DNA of 64,000 bases from Paenibacillus sp. H1-7 (GTDB lineage: Bacteria; Bacillota; Bacilli; Paenibacillales; NBRC-103111): positions 3,411,501 through 3,475,500 of the forward strand of contig NZ_CP031168.1 in the NCBI RefSeq assembly GCF_022354825.1, in the 5' to 3' direction. The notes under the pieces were generated by a model that was not told the DNA's origin, searched no databases, and worked only from the letters and a program-made list of their open reading frames with translations. Of the stretch, positions 32,995-41,533 are shown piece by piece. A program made the translations under genes and the position numbers. How positions within the stretch are numbered: position 1 is the stretch's first letter; every line of letters starts with the position of its first letter.

Positions 32995-33984
32995 ATGCAG
33001 TATCGGGTTTTGGGGAGAAGCGGCATTGCCGTCTCCGAGCTGTGCTTGGGGACAATGACTTTCGGTAATACCACGAACGAGTCCAACTCCATTCAGATGA
33101 TTCATCGGTTTCTGGATGCCGGAGGGAACTTCATAGATACTGCAGACGTTTACGTTTCCGGTCAATCGGAAGTCATTGTTGGCAAAGCGATAAAGGAGCG
33201 CCGTTCCGATGTTATATTGGCTACAAAGGTTCGGTTTGCTACCGGTGACAATGTGAACCATGTCGGTTTATCGCGCAAACATATTATGGATGGTGTAGAA
33301 GCGAGCCTGCGGCGTTTAAATACGGATTACATCGATTTGTATCAGCTGCATGTATGGGACCAAATTACACCGATTGAAGAAACGCTTCGAACGTTGGATG
33401 ACCTGGTGACATCTGGTAAAGTCAGATACATCGGTTGCTCCAACTTTTTGGCGTATCAGCTGATGAAATCATTAAGCTATAGTGATTTTGCAAGATATGC
33501 CAGATTCATATCCATTCAGCCGCAATATAGTTTGGTTAGCCGTCAAATGGACCGTGAAGTCATTCCGCTCTGTCTTGAGGAACAGGTTGGTGTCATTCCA
33601 TGGGCACCGCTCGGCGGCGGATTTCTAACCGGAAGATATGTAAGAGGCCAGGAGCCGGTTGAGGGAAGGTTATCTTCTAAGGCCGGGGAGAGCCGATGGG
33701 AGCTCCGAAATACGGATAAAAACTTCCGCATCCTGGACGAGGTGACCGCTATTGCCGATGAAATCGGCAAAACTCCCGCTCAAGTGGCGCTGAACTGGCT
33801 GATTAATAAGAACGGCATAACATCCCCGATCTTTGGCGCCCGCACACTTGAGCAATTCGAGGAGAATATGGGGTCCGTAGGCTGGAGACTCACGGACGAA
33901 CATTGGACAAGACTCGACCGGGTCAGCGCGTTGGAAGACGATTACCCTTACCGTTTTATTGAAAAATTCGCACGTCGAGTATAA
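32995..33984 (+). CDS. Aldo/keto reductase
   Basis: 329 residues; ATG 32995 follows GGGGGAGAAG. TIM-barrel AKR motifs with the catalytic tetrad: GTMTFGNTTNE, NFIDTADVYVSGQSE (Asp, Tyr), ILATKVRFATGD (Lys), DYIDLYQLHVWDQITPIEE (His), then RYIGCSNFLAYQL and, for NADPH, a C-terminal SPIFGARTLEQFEEN. Similar to the AKR11/YhdN-type group of Bacillus, general stress reductases of carbonyls. It is probably expressed apart from the SOS genes, although no terminator separates it from ynzC. Confidence 0.92.
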   Translation: MQYRVLGRSGIAVSELCLGTMTFGNTTNESNSIQMIHRFLDAGGNFIDTADVYVSGQSEVIVGKAIKERRSDVILATKVRFATGDNVNHVGLSRKHIMDGVEASLRRLNTDYIDLYQLHVWDQITPIEETLRTLDDLVTSGKVRYIGCSNFLAYQLMKSLSYSDFARYARFISIQPQYSLVSRQMDREVIPLCLEEQVGVIPWAPLGGGFLTGRYVRGQEPVEGRLSSKAGESRWELRNTDKNFRILDEVTAIADEIGKTPAQVALNWLINKNGITSPIFGARTLEQFEENMGSVGWRLTDEHWTRLDRVSALEDDYPYRFIEKFARRV

Positions 33985-34021
33985 TGAGGGTCGTAAAGAC
34001 TTCTATAAGGAGATAACAAGC

Positions 34022-34525
34022 ATGTCTCGTAAGTGGGAACGAATGGTTCAGAAAAACTCCAAAGCTGCCAATAAAGTAAGAACGAAGCAGGGCAAGCCGC
34101 TGGTAAACGAAACGGCATCCGACGGCACGGTGACTATCCGCGGACGAAGCTGGGTAATGCCGATCGTACTGTTTTGCATAGGGATTTTTTGTTACATTGC
34201 ATTCAGGGACACTTACCAGAGCGATAATTTGTATTGGGTAACCGGGGGCAGTTACATGGCTCTAGGTTTGTTCATCTTTTTTGTTCGCCGCCCATTCTTA
34301 AGAATCGGGAAAAACTATTTAGTGTCGCGCAGATTCTCAGGGGATAAAAGAGTCGATGCCGCACACATTCAAGAGATTGAGATATTGAAAGACGCGGTTG
34401 TCATTTCAACCACTAAAACCCGATGGGTATTCACGAAATTGTATCACCGATTCGATATGGCAGCACTGACAGAGCATCTGCAGGAATTCGCTGAACATAA
34501 TGCCGTAAAGCTAAAGATAAGTTAA
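34022..34525 (+). CDS. Conserved membrane protein of unknown function, PH-like C-terminus
   Basis: 167 residues from ATG 34022 after ATAAGGAGAT; the frame extends upstream into the previous gene without support. The N-terminal 55 residues are basic. Two hydrophobic helices (WVMPIVLFCIGIFCYIAF and a second ending LGLFIFFV) are followed by a compact C-terminal part (RIGKNYLVSRRFSGDKRVDA, IQEIEILKDAVVISTTKTRW) resembling a bacterial PH-like domain. I do not recognise a named family and propose no function. Confidence 0.75.
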   Translation: MSRKWERMVQKNSKAANKVRTKQGKPLVNETASDGTVTIRGRSWVMPIVLFCIGIFCYIAFRDTYQSDNLYWVTGGSYMALGLFIFFVRRPFLRIGKNYLVSRRFSGDKRVDAAHIQEIEILKDAVVISTTKTRWVFTKLYHRFDMAALTEHLQEFAEHNAVKLKIS

Positions 34526-34571
34526 AGATCGGACAACATGGCCGTATCATACTTCATGGGAAAAGGATGGA

Positions 34572-35393
34572 ATGAGAATGAGCATACAAGCGGTACTTTT
34601 TGATTTGGACGATACATTGCTGTGGGATGACCGCAGTGTGAAGGAAGCGTTTCAGGCTACTTGCGAAGAAGCTGCAAAATATTACGATATTGACCCGTCG
34701 GAGTTGGAAACGGCGGTACGCATAGAAGCTCGCGCGCTGTATGAGTCATATGAAACGTTTCCGTTCACCCAAATGATCGGAATTAACCCTTTTGAAGGCC
34801 TTTGGGCTAACTTCACCGAAGGGGAGAATGACAATTTCCGCAAGCTCGAGCAGCTTGCGCCAGGATATCGGACGCAATCCTGGACCCTAGGTCTTAAAGC
34901 GCTAGGGATCGACGATGCGGAGCTCGGCTACAAGCTCGGTGAGTTGTTCCCGGCAGAACGCCGGAAGCGCCCTTTTGTATATGAGGAGACATTCGAGGTG
35001 TTGAAGCAGCTGAAGGGGAACTACAAGCTGCTTCTGCTCACGAACGGTTCACCTGACCTGCAAAAGGAAAAATTGGCTGGAGTTCCGGATCTTGCTCCTT
35101 ATTTTGATCATATTGTTATTTCAGGGAACTTTGGTGAAGGAAAGCCTGCTTCGTCGATTTTCCATCATGCTATGGAGCTTCTCGGTATTACTCCTGAGCA
35201 AGGGGTTATGATTGGGGATAAGCTGACAACGGATATTCTGGGCTCCGGACGAGTAGGTATGCCTAACATGTGGATCAATCGCCATGCTGTATCCCGGACG
35301 GATGAAATCGTTCCGGCTTATGAAATAACGAACCTTAGAGAAATCCAAGGTGTTATTGATACTATTAATCATTCTATTAATACAGTTAAGTAA
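34572..35393 (+). CDS. HAD-superfamily hydrolase (YsaA-like)
   Basis: 273 residues; ATG 34572 follows AAAAGGATGG (a second ATG at 34578 would also fit). Motifs: VLFDLDDTLLWDDRSVKEAF (nucleophile Asp), LLLLTNGSPDLQKEKLAG (motif II Thr/Asn), GEGKPASSIFHHAM (Lys), and GVMIGDKLTTDILGSGRVGM (acidic motif IV). The large helical insert between motifs I and II is the C1 cap of subfamily IA. Closest named relative is the YsaA/YjjG type; substrate unknown. Confidence 0.88.
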   Translation: MRMSIQAVLFDLDDTLLWDDRSVKEAFQATCEEAAKYYDIDPSELETAVRIEARALYESYETFPFTQMIGINPFEGLWANFTEGENDNFRKLEQLAPGYRTQSWTLGLKALGIDDAELGYKLGELFPAERRKRPFVYEETFEVLKQLKGNYKLLLLTNGSPDLQKEKLAGVPDLAPYFDHIVISGNFGEGKPASSIFHHAMELLGITPEQGVMIGDKLTTDILGSGRVGMPNMWINRHAVSRTDEIVPAYEITNLREIQGVIDTINHSINTVK

Positions 35394-35417
35394 TAGATTT
35401 AAGCTAACAAGATTAAG

Positions 35418-35459
35418 AAAAAGACCCTTCCGCTTTACGACTAAGCAGAGGGTCTTTTG
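35418..35459. terminator. Bidirectional terminator between the HAD gene and mtnD
   Basis: AAAAAGACCCT and AGGGTCTTTT pair around an inner CCGCTT/AAGCAG stem. A run of A on one side and T on the other lets the hairpin end both converging genes. Confidence 0.85.
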
Positions 35460-35464
35460 TACGA

Positions 35465-36007
35465 TTAGGCTTGTTGGAAGTTTGGATCCGCGAAAGGATG
35501 AGCGATCCAGCCTTCGGTTTCGATGAACAAACGAACGGCAACGATTTGACGATTTTCCATAAGTGTGAAAAAGTGCGGTTTATGTTCCGGAACGGAGATT
35601 ACATCGCCGGCTTCCAGCTCAACATCAAAGTATCCAACATCGTCCGTACCTTTGATGATGAAAATGCCTTTACCAGCCGTAATTGCGCGAACTTCATCTT
35701 CAGTGTGGGTATGAACCTGCTCGAATTTTTTCAACAGTTCATCCAAGTTAGGAGTAGCATCGGACAAGGCAATCAGATCCCAAGTCAAGTAGCCGCGGCG
35801 GCTTGCCAAATCTTTGATTTCCGGTTCGAAGGTTGCCAAAATTTCCGCTTTTTCTTCGTCAGACAATGTGAATTTATTTTGCAGCGATGCAGGAAGCTTG
35901 TTGGCATCCCAGTGCTCATACAATACTTCTTGTTTGTCTAAAAATGCTTTTACATTTTGTTCGCCGGAGATGCGCTCGTTGGTGTTGCGAATGCGAATTT
36001 CTGCCAT
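35465..36007 (-). CDS. mtnD: Acireductone dioxygenase MtnD
   Basis: 180 residues, minus strand, with GAAAGAGGGAT before its ATG. Cupin metal ligands: VHTHTEDEVRAI (two His and Glu) and PEHKPHFFTL (third His), plus GKGIFIIKGTDDVGYFDVEL. MtnD oxidises the acireductone of the methionine salvage pathway, regenerating the keto-acid precursor of methionine. The divergent neighbour is metH, so salvage and de novo methionine synthesis share one intergenic region. No other mtn genes are in the window. Confidence 0.95.
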   Translation of the reverse strand: MAEIRIRNTNERISGEQNVKAFLDKQEVLYEHWDANKLPASLQNKFTLSDEEKAEILATFEPEIKDLASRRGYLTWDLIALSDATPNLDELLKKFEQVHTHTEDEVRAITAGKGIFIIKGTDDVGYFDVELEAGDVISVPEHKPHFFTLMENRQIVAVRLFIETEGWIAHPFADPNFQQA

Positions 36008-36045
36008 GCTAATCCCTCTTTCGAATAAAAATAGTTGCTTCTTTT

Positions 36046-36074
36046 ATTATAGATGAAATAACAGCTTCTGTCGA
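36046..36074 (-). promoter_or_regulatory. Promoter of mtnD
   Basis: Minus-strand TCGACA (36074-36069), 17-base spacer, perfect TATAAT (36051-36046). Confidence 0.65.
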
Positions 36075-36093
36075 TGGCCTATTCACGACAAAA

Positions 36094-36107
36094 CCAATAG
36101 GAATTAT
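36094..36107. promoter_or_regulatory. Candidate sulfur-regulator site between mtnD and metH
   Basis: CCAATAGGAATTAT, with a following A/T-rich arm, resembles the CymR-type operator seen before cysteine and methionine genes of Firmicutes. The match is from memory of the consensus and was not scored. Confidence 0.25.
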
Positions 36108-36140
36108 AAAGATTATTCAAAGGAAAACGGTTGGAATTGC

Positions 36141-36169
36141 TTTTCAATAGGTAATGTTTCTGGTAAACT
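36141..36169 (+). promoter_or_regulatory. Candidate promoter of metH
   Basis: TTTTCA (36141-36146), 17-base spacer, TAAACT (36164-36169), about 100 bases before the start codon. No SAM, cobalamin or T-box riboswitch signature was recognised in this leader. Confidence 0.4.
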
Positions 36170-36268
36170 TAAGCTTACAATATTCGACTTTTTGTGGTGT
36201 ATATATAGGAAAATGGGCCATACATCCAAGATATTCATTGGAAGGGCGTCGGTGAAAGGAAGATTGGG

Positions 36269-39200
36269 ATGAGTAAAACATCATTGCAGGAACAGTTAGA
36301 GAAGAAAATTATGATTTTGGACGGCGCTATGGGTACGATGATCCAACAGGAAAATTTGACCGCCGAAGATTTTGGCGGAGAGGATCTGGACGGCTGTAAC
36401 GAATACCTGGTTGTCACTCGGCCCGATGTTATATCCAAGATTCACGAGGCGTATTTTGCCGCGGGCGCCGATATTATTGAGACGAACACGTTCGGAGCAA
36501 CAAGCGTAGTATTGGCTGAATACGATCTACAAGATCGCGCACGTGAAATCAACCTGCTGGCTGCCAAATTGGCTGTAGATGCTGCGAAAAAATTCAGCAC
36601 GCCGGAATGGCCGCGTTATGTTGCCGGTGCTTTGGGTCCTACAACGAAGACGCTTTCGGTTACAGGCGGTGTAACGTTTGACGAGCTGGTCGACAGCTAT
36701 TACGAGCAAACCTTGGCATTGATTGAGTCCGGGGTAGATGCCATTTTGCTGGAGACTTCCCAAGATACGTTGAATGTTAAAGCAGGCAGTATTGGTGTCC
36801 GTAAAGCTATGGACACGCTGGGAATTCAGCTTCCGATCATGATTTCCGGCACGATTGAGCCTATGGGAACGACGCTCGCAGGGCAAAATATCGAATCGTT
36901 CTATATTTCTTTGGAGCATTTGAAGCCGATTTCCATTGGTCTTAACTGTGCTACAGGGCCGGAATTTATGCGTGATCATATCCGTACTTTGTCCGAGCTA
37001 GCTACAACAGCGGTAAGCTGTTATCCGAACGCCGGACTTCCGGATGAGAACGGGAAATACCACGAATCGCCGGAATCGCTTGCCAAGAAGCTGGCCGGCT
37101 TCGCAGAGCAAGGCTGGCTTAACATTGCGGGCGGATGCTGCGGAACGACGCCGGATCACATTCGGGCAATGGCTGAGACATTATCTGAGTACAAGCCGAG
37201 AGTCAAGTCCGAAGGCCATTTGCCGGCCGTCTCCGGTATTGAAACAGTATATCTCGAAGATGCCAACCGCCCTTACATGGTCGGGGAGCGTACGAACATT
37301 TCCGGTTCCCGGATGTTCAAGCGGCTGATGAAGGAAGGCAAATTCGAAGAGGGCTCAGAAATTGCCCGAGCTCAGGTGAAGAACGGTGCGGCGGTTATCG
37401 ATATTAACGTACAGGATACGGATATCGATGAAGCGTATACCATGGAAAACTTTTTGAAGGAAGTCGTCAAAAAAGTAAAGGTTCCGCTGATGATTGACTC
37501 GACCTACGATCATATCATCGAGCTTGGATTGAAATATTCCCAAGGGAAAGCGATTATTAACTCCATTAACCTTGAGGACGGAGAAACGAAGTTCGACAAC
37601 ATCGTACCGCTTATTCATAAATATGGCGCAGCGGTAGTCATGATCTTGATCGACGAGCGGGGCCAGGCGGTTTCGCGGCAGGCGAAGATGGAAGTGGCGG
37701 ACCGGGCGTATGAGCTTCTTACCAAGAAGCACGGCTTGAATCCGTCGGACATCATTTTTGACCCGAATATGTTCCCTGTAGGCTCCGGTGACCCTCAATA
37801 TATCGGATCGGCTGTCGAAACGATTGAAGGCATTCGGATGATCAAGGAGAAATATCCTGAATGTAAGACCATTCTTGGCTTAAGTAACATCTCTTTCGGC
37901 TTGCCGCCGGCAGGACGCGAAGTTCTGAACTCGGTTTACTTGTATCATTGTACGAAGGTCGGCTTGGATTATGCGATCGTCAATACGCAAAACCTCGAGC
38001 GCTACGCATCCATTCCGGAGCACGAGAGAGAGCTGGCCGAAAGGCTGATTTTCAATACGAACGACGAGACTTTGGCTGAATTCGTAGCCCACTTCCGCGA
38101 GAAGAAGGTGGAGAAGAAGGAAGTCATCTCGAATTTGACCTTGGAAGAACGTCTCGGGTCCTATGTAGTCGAGGGAACGAAGGAAGGTCTCATTCCGGAT
38201 CTGGACGAAGCATTGAAGAAGTATGCTCCTCTCGATATTATCAACGGACCGTTGATGAAAGGGATGGAAGAGGTCGGCCGCTTGTTCAATAACAACGAGT
38301 TGATTGTCGCCGAGGTTCTGCAAAGCGCTGAAGTAATGAAAGCGTCGGTTGCTCATCTGGAGCAATTCATGGAGAAGTCGGAGAGCGCCGTGAAAGGTAA
38401 AATCATTCTCGCCACCGTTAAGGGCGATGTTCACGACATCGGTAAAAACCTGGTGGAAATCATTTTGTCCAATAACGGCTACAAAATTATTAACCTGGGT
38501 ATCAAAGTACCGCCGGAGCAGCTGATCGAGGCGTACCGCAAAGAGAAAGCGGATGCTATTGGATTGTCCGGTCTGCTCGTAAAATCGGCTCAGCAAATGG
38601 TCGTGACGGCTCAGGATTTGAAAAATGCCGGCATCGACGTGCCGATTCTGGTCGGCGGAGCGGCGCTTACCCGTAAATTTACGAAAACACGGATTGCACC
38701 TGAGTATGAAGGCCTTGTATTATATGCAAAAGATGCGATGGACGGGCTGGATATCGCTAATAAGCTGAGCGACCCTAAACAGAGGGAGCAGCTTGTGAGG
38801 GAATTGCGTGAAAGCATGGAATCCGACGTGATGGAGGCCGGCAAGAAAGAAGATTCGATGCCGGAGCTGACTCGCGTCAGAACCTCGACTGTCGACCGTA
38901 CGCTGCCGGTTCAGGTTCCTCCAGATCTGGAGCGCCGTGTAATCCGCGACTATCCGATCAGCCATGTAATGCCTTACATCAACATGCAGATGCTGCTCGG
39001 ACACCATCTCGGCTTGAAAGGCAAAGTTGAGAAGCTGTTGGCGGAAAAGGATCCGAAAGCCGTTCAATTGAAGGAAACGGTCGATCAAATCTTGGCCGAA
39101 GCCCAAAAGGAAGGCATCATCAAAGCGCATGGTATGTATCGTTTCTTCCCGGCGCAATCGTCAGGCAACGATGTTATCGTGTATGACCCGAATGATGTCA

Positions 39201-39712
39201 CCAAGGTGCTCCAGAAGTTCTCCTTCCCGCGGCAAACCACAGAGCCGTATTTGTGTCTTGCGGATTACTTGAAATCGACCGACAGCGGAGAGATGGATTA
39301 TATCGGCTTCCTGGTTGTAACGGCAGGCCATGGAATCAGCGAGAAAGCGGCCGAATGGCGCGAGAAAGGCGATTATCTTCGCTCGCATGCTCTGCAGGCA
39401 ACAGCTCTTGAAACAGCTGAAGCGCTGGCTGAGCGAGTACACGAAATGATGCGCGACACATGGGGCTTCCCGGATCCAGCGGAGATGACCATGCAGGAGC
39501 GTTTCGGCGCGAAATATCGCGGACAGCGTTTCTCCTTCGGTTATCCGGCATGTCCGAATCTGGACGATCAGCAGCAGCTGTTTGCCTTAATGAACCCGGA
39601 GGATATCGGAGTCCATCTAACGGAAGGCAGCATGATGGAGCCGGAAGCATCGGTTTCGGCCATTGTATTTGCCCATCCGCAGGCACGTTATTTTAATGTT
39701 GATAAAAGTTAG
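36269..39712 (+). CDS. metH: Cobalamin-dependent methionine synthase MetH
   Basis: 1147 residues; ATG 36269 follows GAAAGGAAGATTGGG. All four modules are present. Homocysteine domain (1-310): zinc ligands C227 (GLNCATG) and C290-C291 (GGCCGTTPDH). Pterin domain (about 330-600): VGERTNISGSRMFKRLM, INVQDTDIDE, FDPNMFPVGSGDPQY. Cobalamin module (about 620-860): DVHDIG with B12-ligating H722. Reactivation domain (about 880-1147): the SAM-binding segment RFSFGYPACPNLDDQQQLFA. It moves a methyl group from methyltetrahydrofolate through B12 to homocysteine. It is slightly shorter than E. coli MetH (1227) but nothing essential is missing. Confidence 0.98.
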   Translation: MSKTSLQEQLEKKIMILDGAMGTMIQQENLTAEDFGGEDLDGCNEYLVVTRPDVISKIHEAYFAAGADIIETNTFGATSVVLAEYDLQDRAREINLLAAKLAVDAAKKFSTPEWPRYVAGALGPTTKTLSVTGGVTFDELVDSYYEQTLALIESGVDAILLETSQDTLNVKAGSIGVRKAMDTLGIQLPIMISGTIEPMGTTLAGQNIESFYISLEHLKPISIGLNCATGPEFMRDHIRTLSELATTAVSCYPNAGLPDENGKYHESPESLAKKLAGFAEQGWLNIAGGCCGTTPDHIRAMAETLSEYKPRVKSEGHLPAVSGIETVYLEDANRPYMVGERTNISGSRMFKRLMKEGKFEEGSEIARAQVKNGAAVIDINVQDTDIDEAYTMENFLKEVVKKVKVPLMIDSTYDHIIELGLKYSQGKAIINSINLEDGETKFDNIVPLIHKYGAAVVMILIDERGQAVSRQAKMEVADRAYELLTKKHGLNPSDIIFDPNMFPVGSGDPQYIGSAVETIEGIRMIKEKYPECKTILGLSNISFGLPPAGREVLNSVYLYHCTKVGLDYAIVNTQNLERYASIPEHERELAERLIFNTNDETLAEFVAHFREKKVEKKEVISNLTLEERLGSYVVEGTKEGLIPDLDEALKKYAPLDIINGPLMKGMEEVGRLFNNNELIVAEVLQSAEVMKASVAHLEQFMEKSESAVKGKIILATVKGDVHDIGKNLVEIILSNNGYKIINLGIKVPPEQLIEAYRKEKADAIGLSGLLVKSAQQMVVTAQDLKNAGIDVPILVGGAALTRKFTKTRIAPEYEGLVLYAKDAMDGLDIANKLSDPKQREQLVRELRESMESDVMEAGKKEDSMPELTRVRTSTVDRTLPVQVPPDLERRVIRDYPISHVMPYINMQMLLGHHLGLKGKVEKLLAEKDPKAVQLKETVDQILAEAQKEGIIKAHGMYRFFPAQSSGNDVIVYDPNDVTKVLQKFSFPRQTTEPYLCLADYLKSTDSGEMDYIGFLVVTAGHGISEKAAEWREKGDYLRSHALQATALETAEALAERVHEMMRDTWGFPDPAEMTMQERFGAKYRGQRFSFGYPACPNLDDQQQLFALMNPEDIGVHLTEGSMMEPEASVSAIVFAHPQARYFNVDKS

Positions 39713-39723
39713 GCATCTTATTA

Positions 39724-39755
39724 GAGTGGAGTTCCTATCGGACTCCGCTCTTTCC
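39724..39755 (+). terminator. Probable terminator after metH
   Basis: GAGTGGAGT / ACTCCGCTC stem with one G-U pair, then TTTCCC; the T run is short. Confidence 0.6.
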
Positions 39756-39792
39756 CTATAAACTTAGAATGTGATGAAACGGAGAAGCGGTA

Positions 39793-40752
39793 GTGGAGCT
39801 ATATTTTCTCGGTACGGGGGCAGGCATGCCTTCCAAAGAAAGAAACGTTACATCCGTCGTCCTGAACTTGTTGTCCGAACGGAACTCGTACTGGATGTTC
39901 GATTGCGGCGAAGGGACTCAGCATCAAGTATTGCGGTCGCCTATCAGAATAGGCAAGCTGGAGAAGCTGTTTATTACGCATTTGCATGGCGACCATTTGT
40001 ACGGCTTGCCCGGCTTGCTGACGAGCCGCTCTTATCAGGGTGGTGATACAGGAACTCCTTTCACGATCTACGGCCCCAAAGGGACGGAGCGCTTTGTACG
40101 GACCGCGTTAGAGGTAAGCCAGGCACATCTCGGATATGAGCTTGAAATCGTAGAATTCAGCGTCCAGGAGGAGTCTCTGCTGTTCGAAGACGAGCAGTTT
40201 ATCGTCACGGCTGCACCTCTGGTCCATAGGGTCGAGAGCTACGGGTACCGGATCGCGGAGAAGTCGCAAACCGGCAGACTTCAGGTAGAGAGACTCAAGG
40301 AGCTGGGGCTCGCTTCCGGACCTGTATTCGGCTTGATCAAGCAAGGGATCGATGTCGTGCTGGACGACGGCAGAGAGCTTAAGGCGAGCGAGTTTATCGG
40401 TCCGTCTTACCCCGGCAGAATCGTGACGATACTTGGCGATACGCAGCCGTGCGAGTATTCATTGAAGCTGTCGGTAGATGCCGACGTTCTCGTGCATGAG
40501 GCAACTTTTGCGGAACAGAAAAAAGATCTGGCCGTGGCGTACGACCATTCTACGGCGAAGGATGCGGCGCGAACCGCCAATGAAGCCGGTGTTGGAGCAT
40601 TAATCCTTACGCATATCAGCTCGCGTTATCAGAAGGATGAGGCGGAGCTGCTGGTGGATGAGGCGAAAGAGATCCATGCCGAAACCTATTTGGCGCGGGA
40701 TTTATGGTCCTTTGAAGTACCAAGGAAGAGACATGCTGTACTTGAAAACTAA
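39793..40752 (+). CDS. rnz: Ribonuclease Z (tRNA 3'-end processing)
   Basis: 319 residues, GTG start (MELYFLGTGAGMPSKERNVT) after ACGGAGAAG. Beta-lactamase fold with metal motifs FDCGEGTQHQ, HLHGDH (H63, H65, D67, H68), LVHRVESYGYRI, GDTQPCEYS and THISSRYQ. RNase Z cuts tRNA precursors lacking an encoded CCA. Family length is about 307, so this is complete. It stands alone between two hairpins. Confidence 0.96.
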   Translation: MELYFLGTGAGMPSKERNVTSVVLNLLSERNSYWMFDCGEGTQHQVLRSPIRIGKLEKLFITHLHGDHLYGLPGLLTSRSYQGGDTGTPFTIYGPKGTERFVRTALEVSQAHLGYELEIVEFSVQEESLLFEDEQFIVTAAPLVHRVESYGYRIAEKSQTGRLQVERLKELGLASGPVFGLIKQGIDVVLDDGRELKASEFIGPSYPGRIVTILGDTQPCEYSLKLSVDADVLVHEATFAEQKKDLAVAYDHSTAKDAARTANEAGVGALILTHISSRYQKDEAELLVDEAKEIHAETYLARDLWSFEVPRKRHAVLEN

Positions 40753-40768
40753 GTGCTTGCAGGAAAAA

Positions 40769-40798
40769 GCCCCGTTCTGTCAAGGACGGGGCGGCTTC
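40769..40798 (+). terminator. Hairpin terminator after rnz
   Basis: GCCCCGTTCT / AGGACGGGGC stem (one G-U pair) with a four-base loop. The T-rich tail GGCTTCGTT is weak. Confidence 0.55.
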
Positions 40799-40817
40799 GT
40801 TATGAATACAACTAAGG

Positions 40818-41039
40818 CTACTCTTGTTGATTAGCTTCGTCCTTGATCTCATGACGGAAGGAATCTAGGCTTTTTTCTCTGCGTTCATTTTTCGTTTCAA
40901 TGTCTTGTTTCTCTTGAGGGCTGATTTCGTCGGCATGCTCGGCTAAGTATTGTTCAGCCTCTTCCATGTTTTCAATGGTGTTGTCGATGCTTTTTTGCAA
41001 ATGCTCTACATTGTCTGCACGATTGTCCGGTTTGGCCAT
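40818..41039 (-). CDS. tlp: Small acid-soluble spore protein Tlp
   Basis: 73 residues, minus strand, beginning MAKPDNRADNVEHLQKSIDN; AAAGGAG lies about 11 bases upstream, and a longer reading to 41123 lacks support. It matches the Tlp family (thioredoxin-like small spore protein): NTIENMEEAEQYLAE, KQDIETKNERREKSLDSFRH, EIKDEA. Very hydrophilic and Glu/Lys/Asn-rich. In B. subtilis tlp is a forespore (sigma-G) gene; TATA-rich sequence upstream near 41064-41095 could hold such a promoter but was not resolved. Confidence 0.93.
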   Translation of the reverse strand: MAKPDNRADNVEHLQKSIDNTIENMEEAEQYLAEHADEISPQEKQDIETKNERREKSLDSFRHEIKDEANQQE

Positions 41040-41084
41040 GGTGGTTAACAGCTCCTTTAATTCATATAGTAAGTCATCGGACAC

Positions 41085-41099
41085 ACGGCTATATGCCGT
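41085..41099. promoter_or_regulatory. Inverted repeat between tlp and the CidA-like gene
   Basis: ACGGC-TATAT-GCCGT, a perfect 5-bp inverted repeat with an AT centre; a second one, TCACG-GGA-CGTGA, lies at 41120-41132. Either could be an operator for the CidA/LrgB pair. Confidence 0.3.
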
Positions 41100-41176
41100 T
41101 CGCCAAGGTTTACAATCCCTCACGGGACGTGAAATTATTCATGATGGATCATAATCTTTCGAAGGATGGGGAACGA

Positions 41177-41533
41177 ATGATCGGTTTATCCATATTGATC
41201 GGGTTTTATTTGCTCGGATCAATTCTGCATGAAGCAGCTCATATCCCGCTTCCGGCCAATGTGATCGGACTGATTTTATTTACCGCGAGCTTGTTTTTGA
41301 AGCTGGTGAAGCTCGAATGGGTGGAGGATGCGGGACAATTTCTGATTAAGCATATGCTGCTCTTCTTTATTCCTTTTGTCGTGGGCACGATGGTTTTTTT
41401 TCATTACATAGGCGTCTATGCCGTGCAGCTGCTTGTCAGTTTGTTTGCCAGCACAGCGGGAGTACTCCTAGTCACCGGCTGGTCGGTGAAGCTGTGGAAA
41501 CGAAAAGGAGGCGAGCAGCATGAGTCCCGATGA
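41177..41533 (+). CDS. CidA/LrgA-family holin-like membrane protein
   Basis: 118 residues from ATG 41177, six bases after GGATGGGG; ATGs at 41093 and 41141 are in frame but lack a ribosome site. Four hydrophobic helices; the family signature is GFYLLGSILHEAAHIPLPAN, VIGLILFTASLFLKLVKLEW, LIKHMLLFFIPFVVGTM. CidA/LrgA proteins form holin-like oligomers linked to murein hydrolase release and to pyruvate or overflow metabolites. It overlaps the LrgB-like gene by 14 bases. Sequence alone does not say whether the pair is Cid-like or Lrg-like. Confidence 0.9.
   Translation: MIGLSILIGFYLLGSILHEAAHIPLPANVIGLILFTASLFLKLVKLEWVEDAGQFLIKHMLLFFIPFVVGTMVFFHYIGVYAVQLLVSLFASTAGVLLVTGWSVKLWKRKGGEQHESR

Noticed and set aside
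36008..36268. SAM-I or cobalamin riboswitch before metH
   Set aside because: Neither conserved core is present by eye, although methionine and B12 genes often have one.
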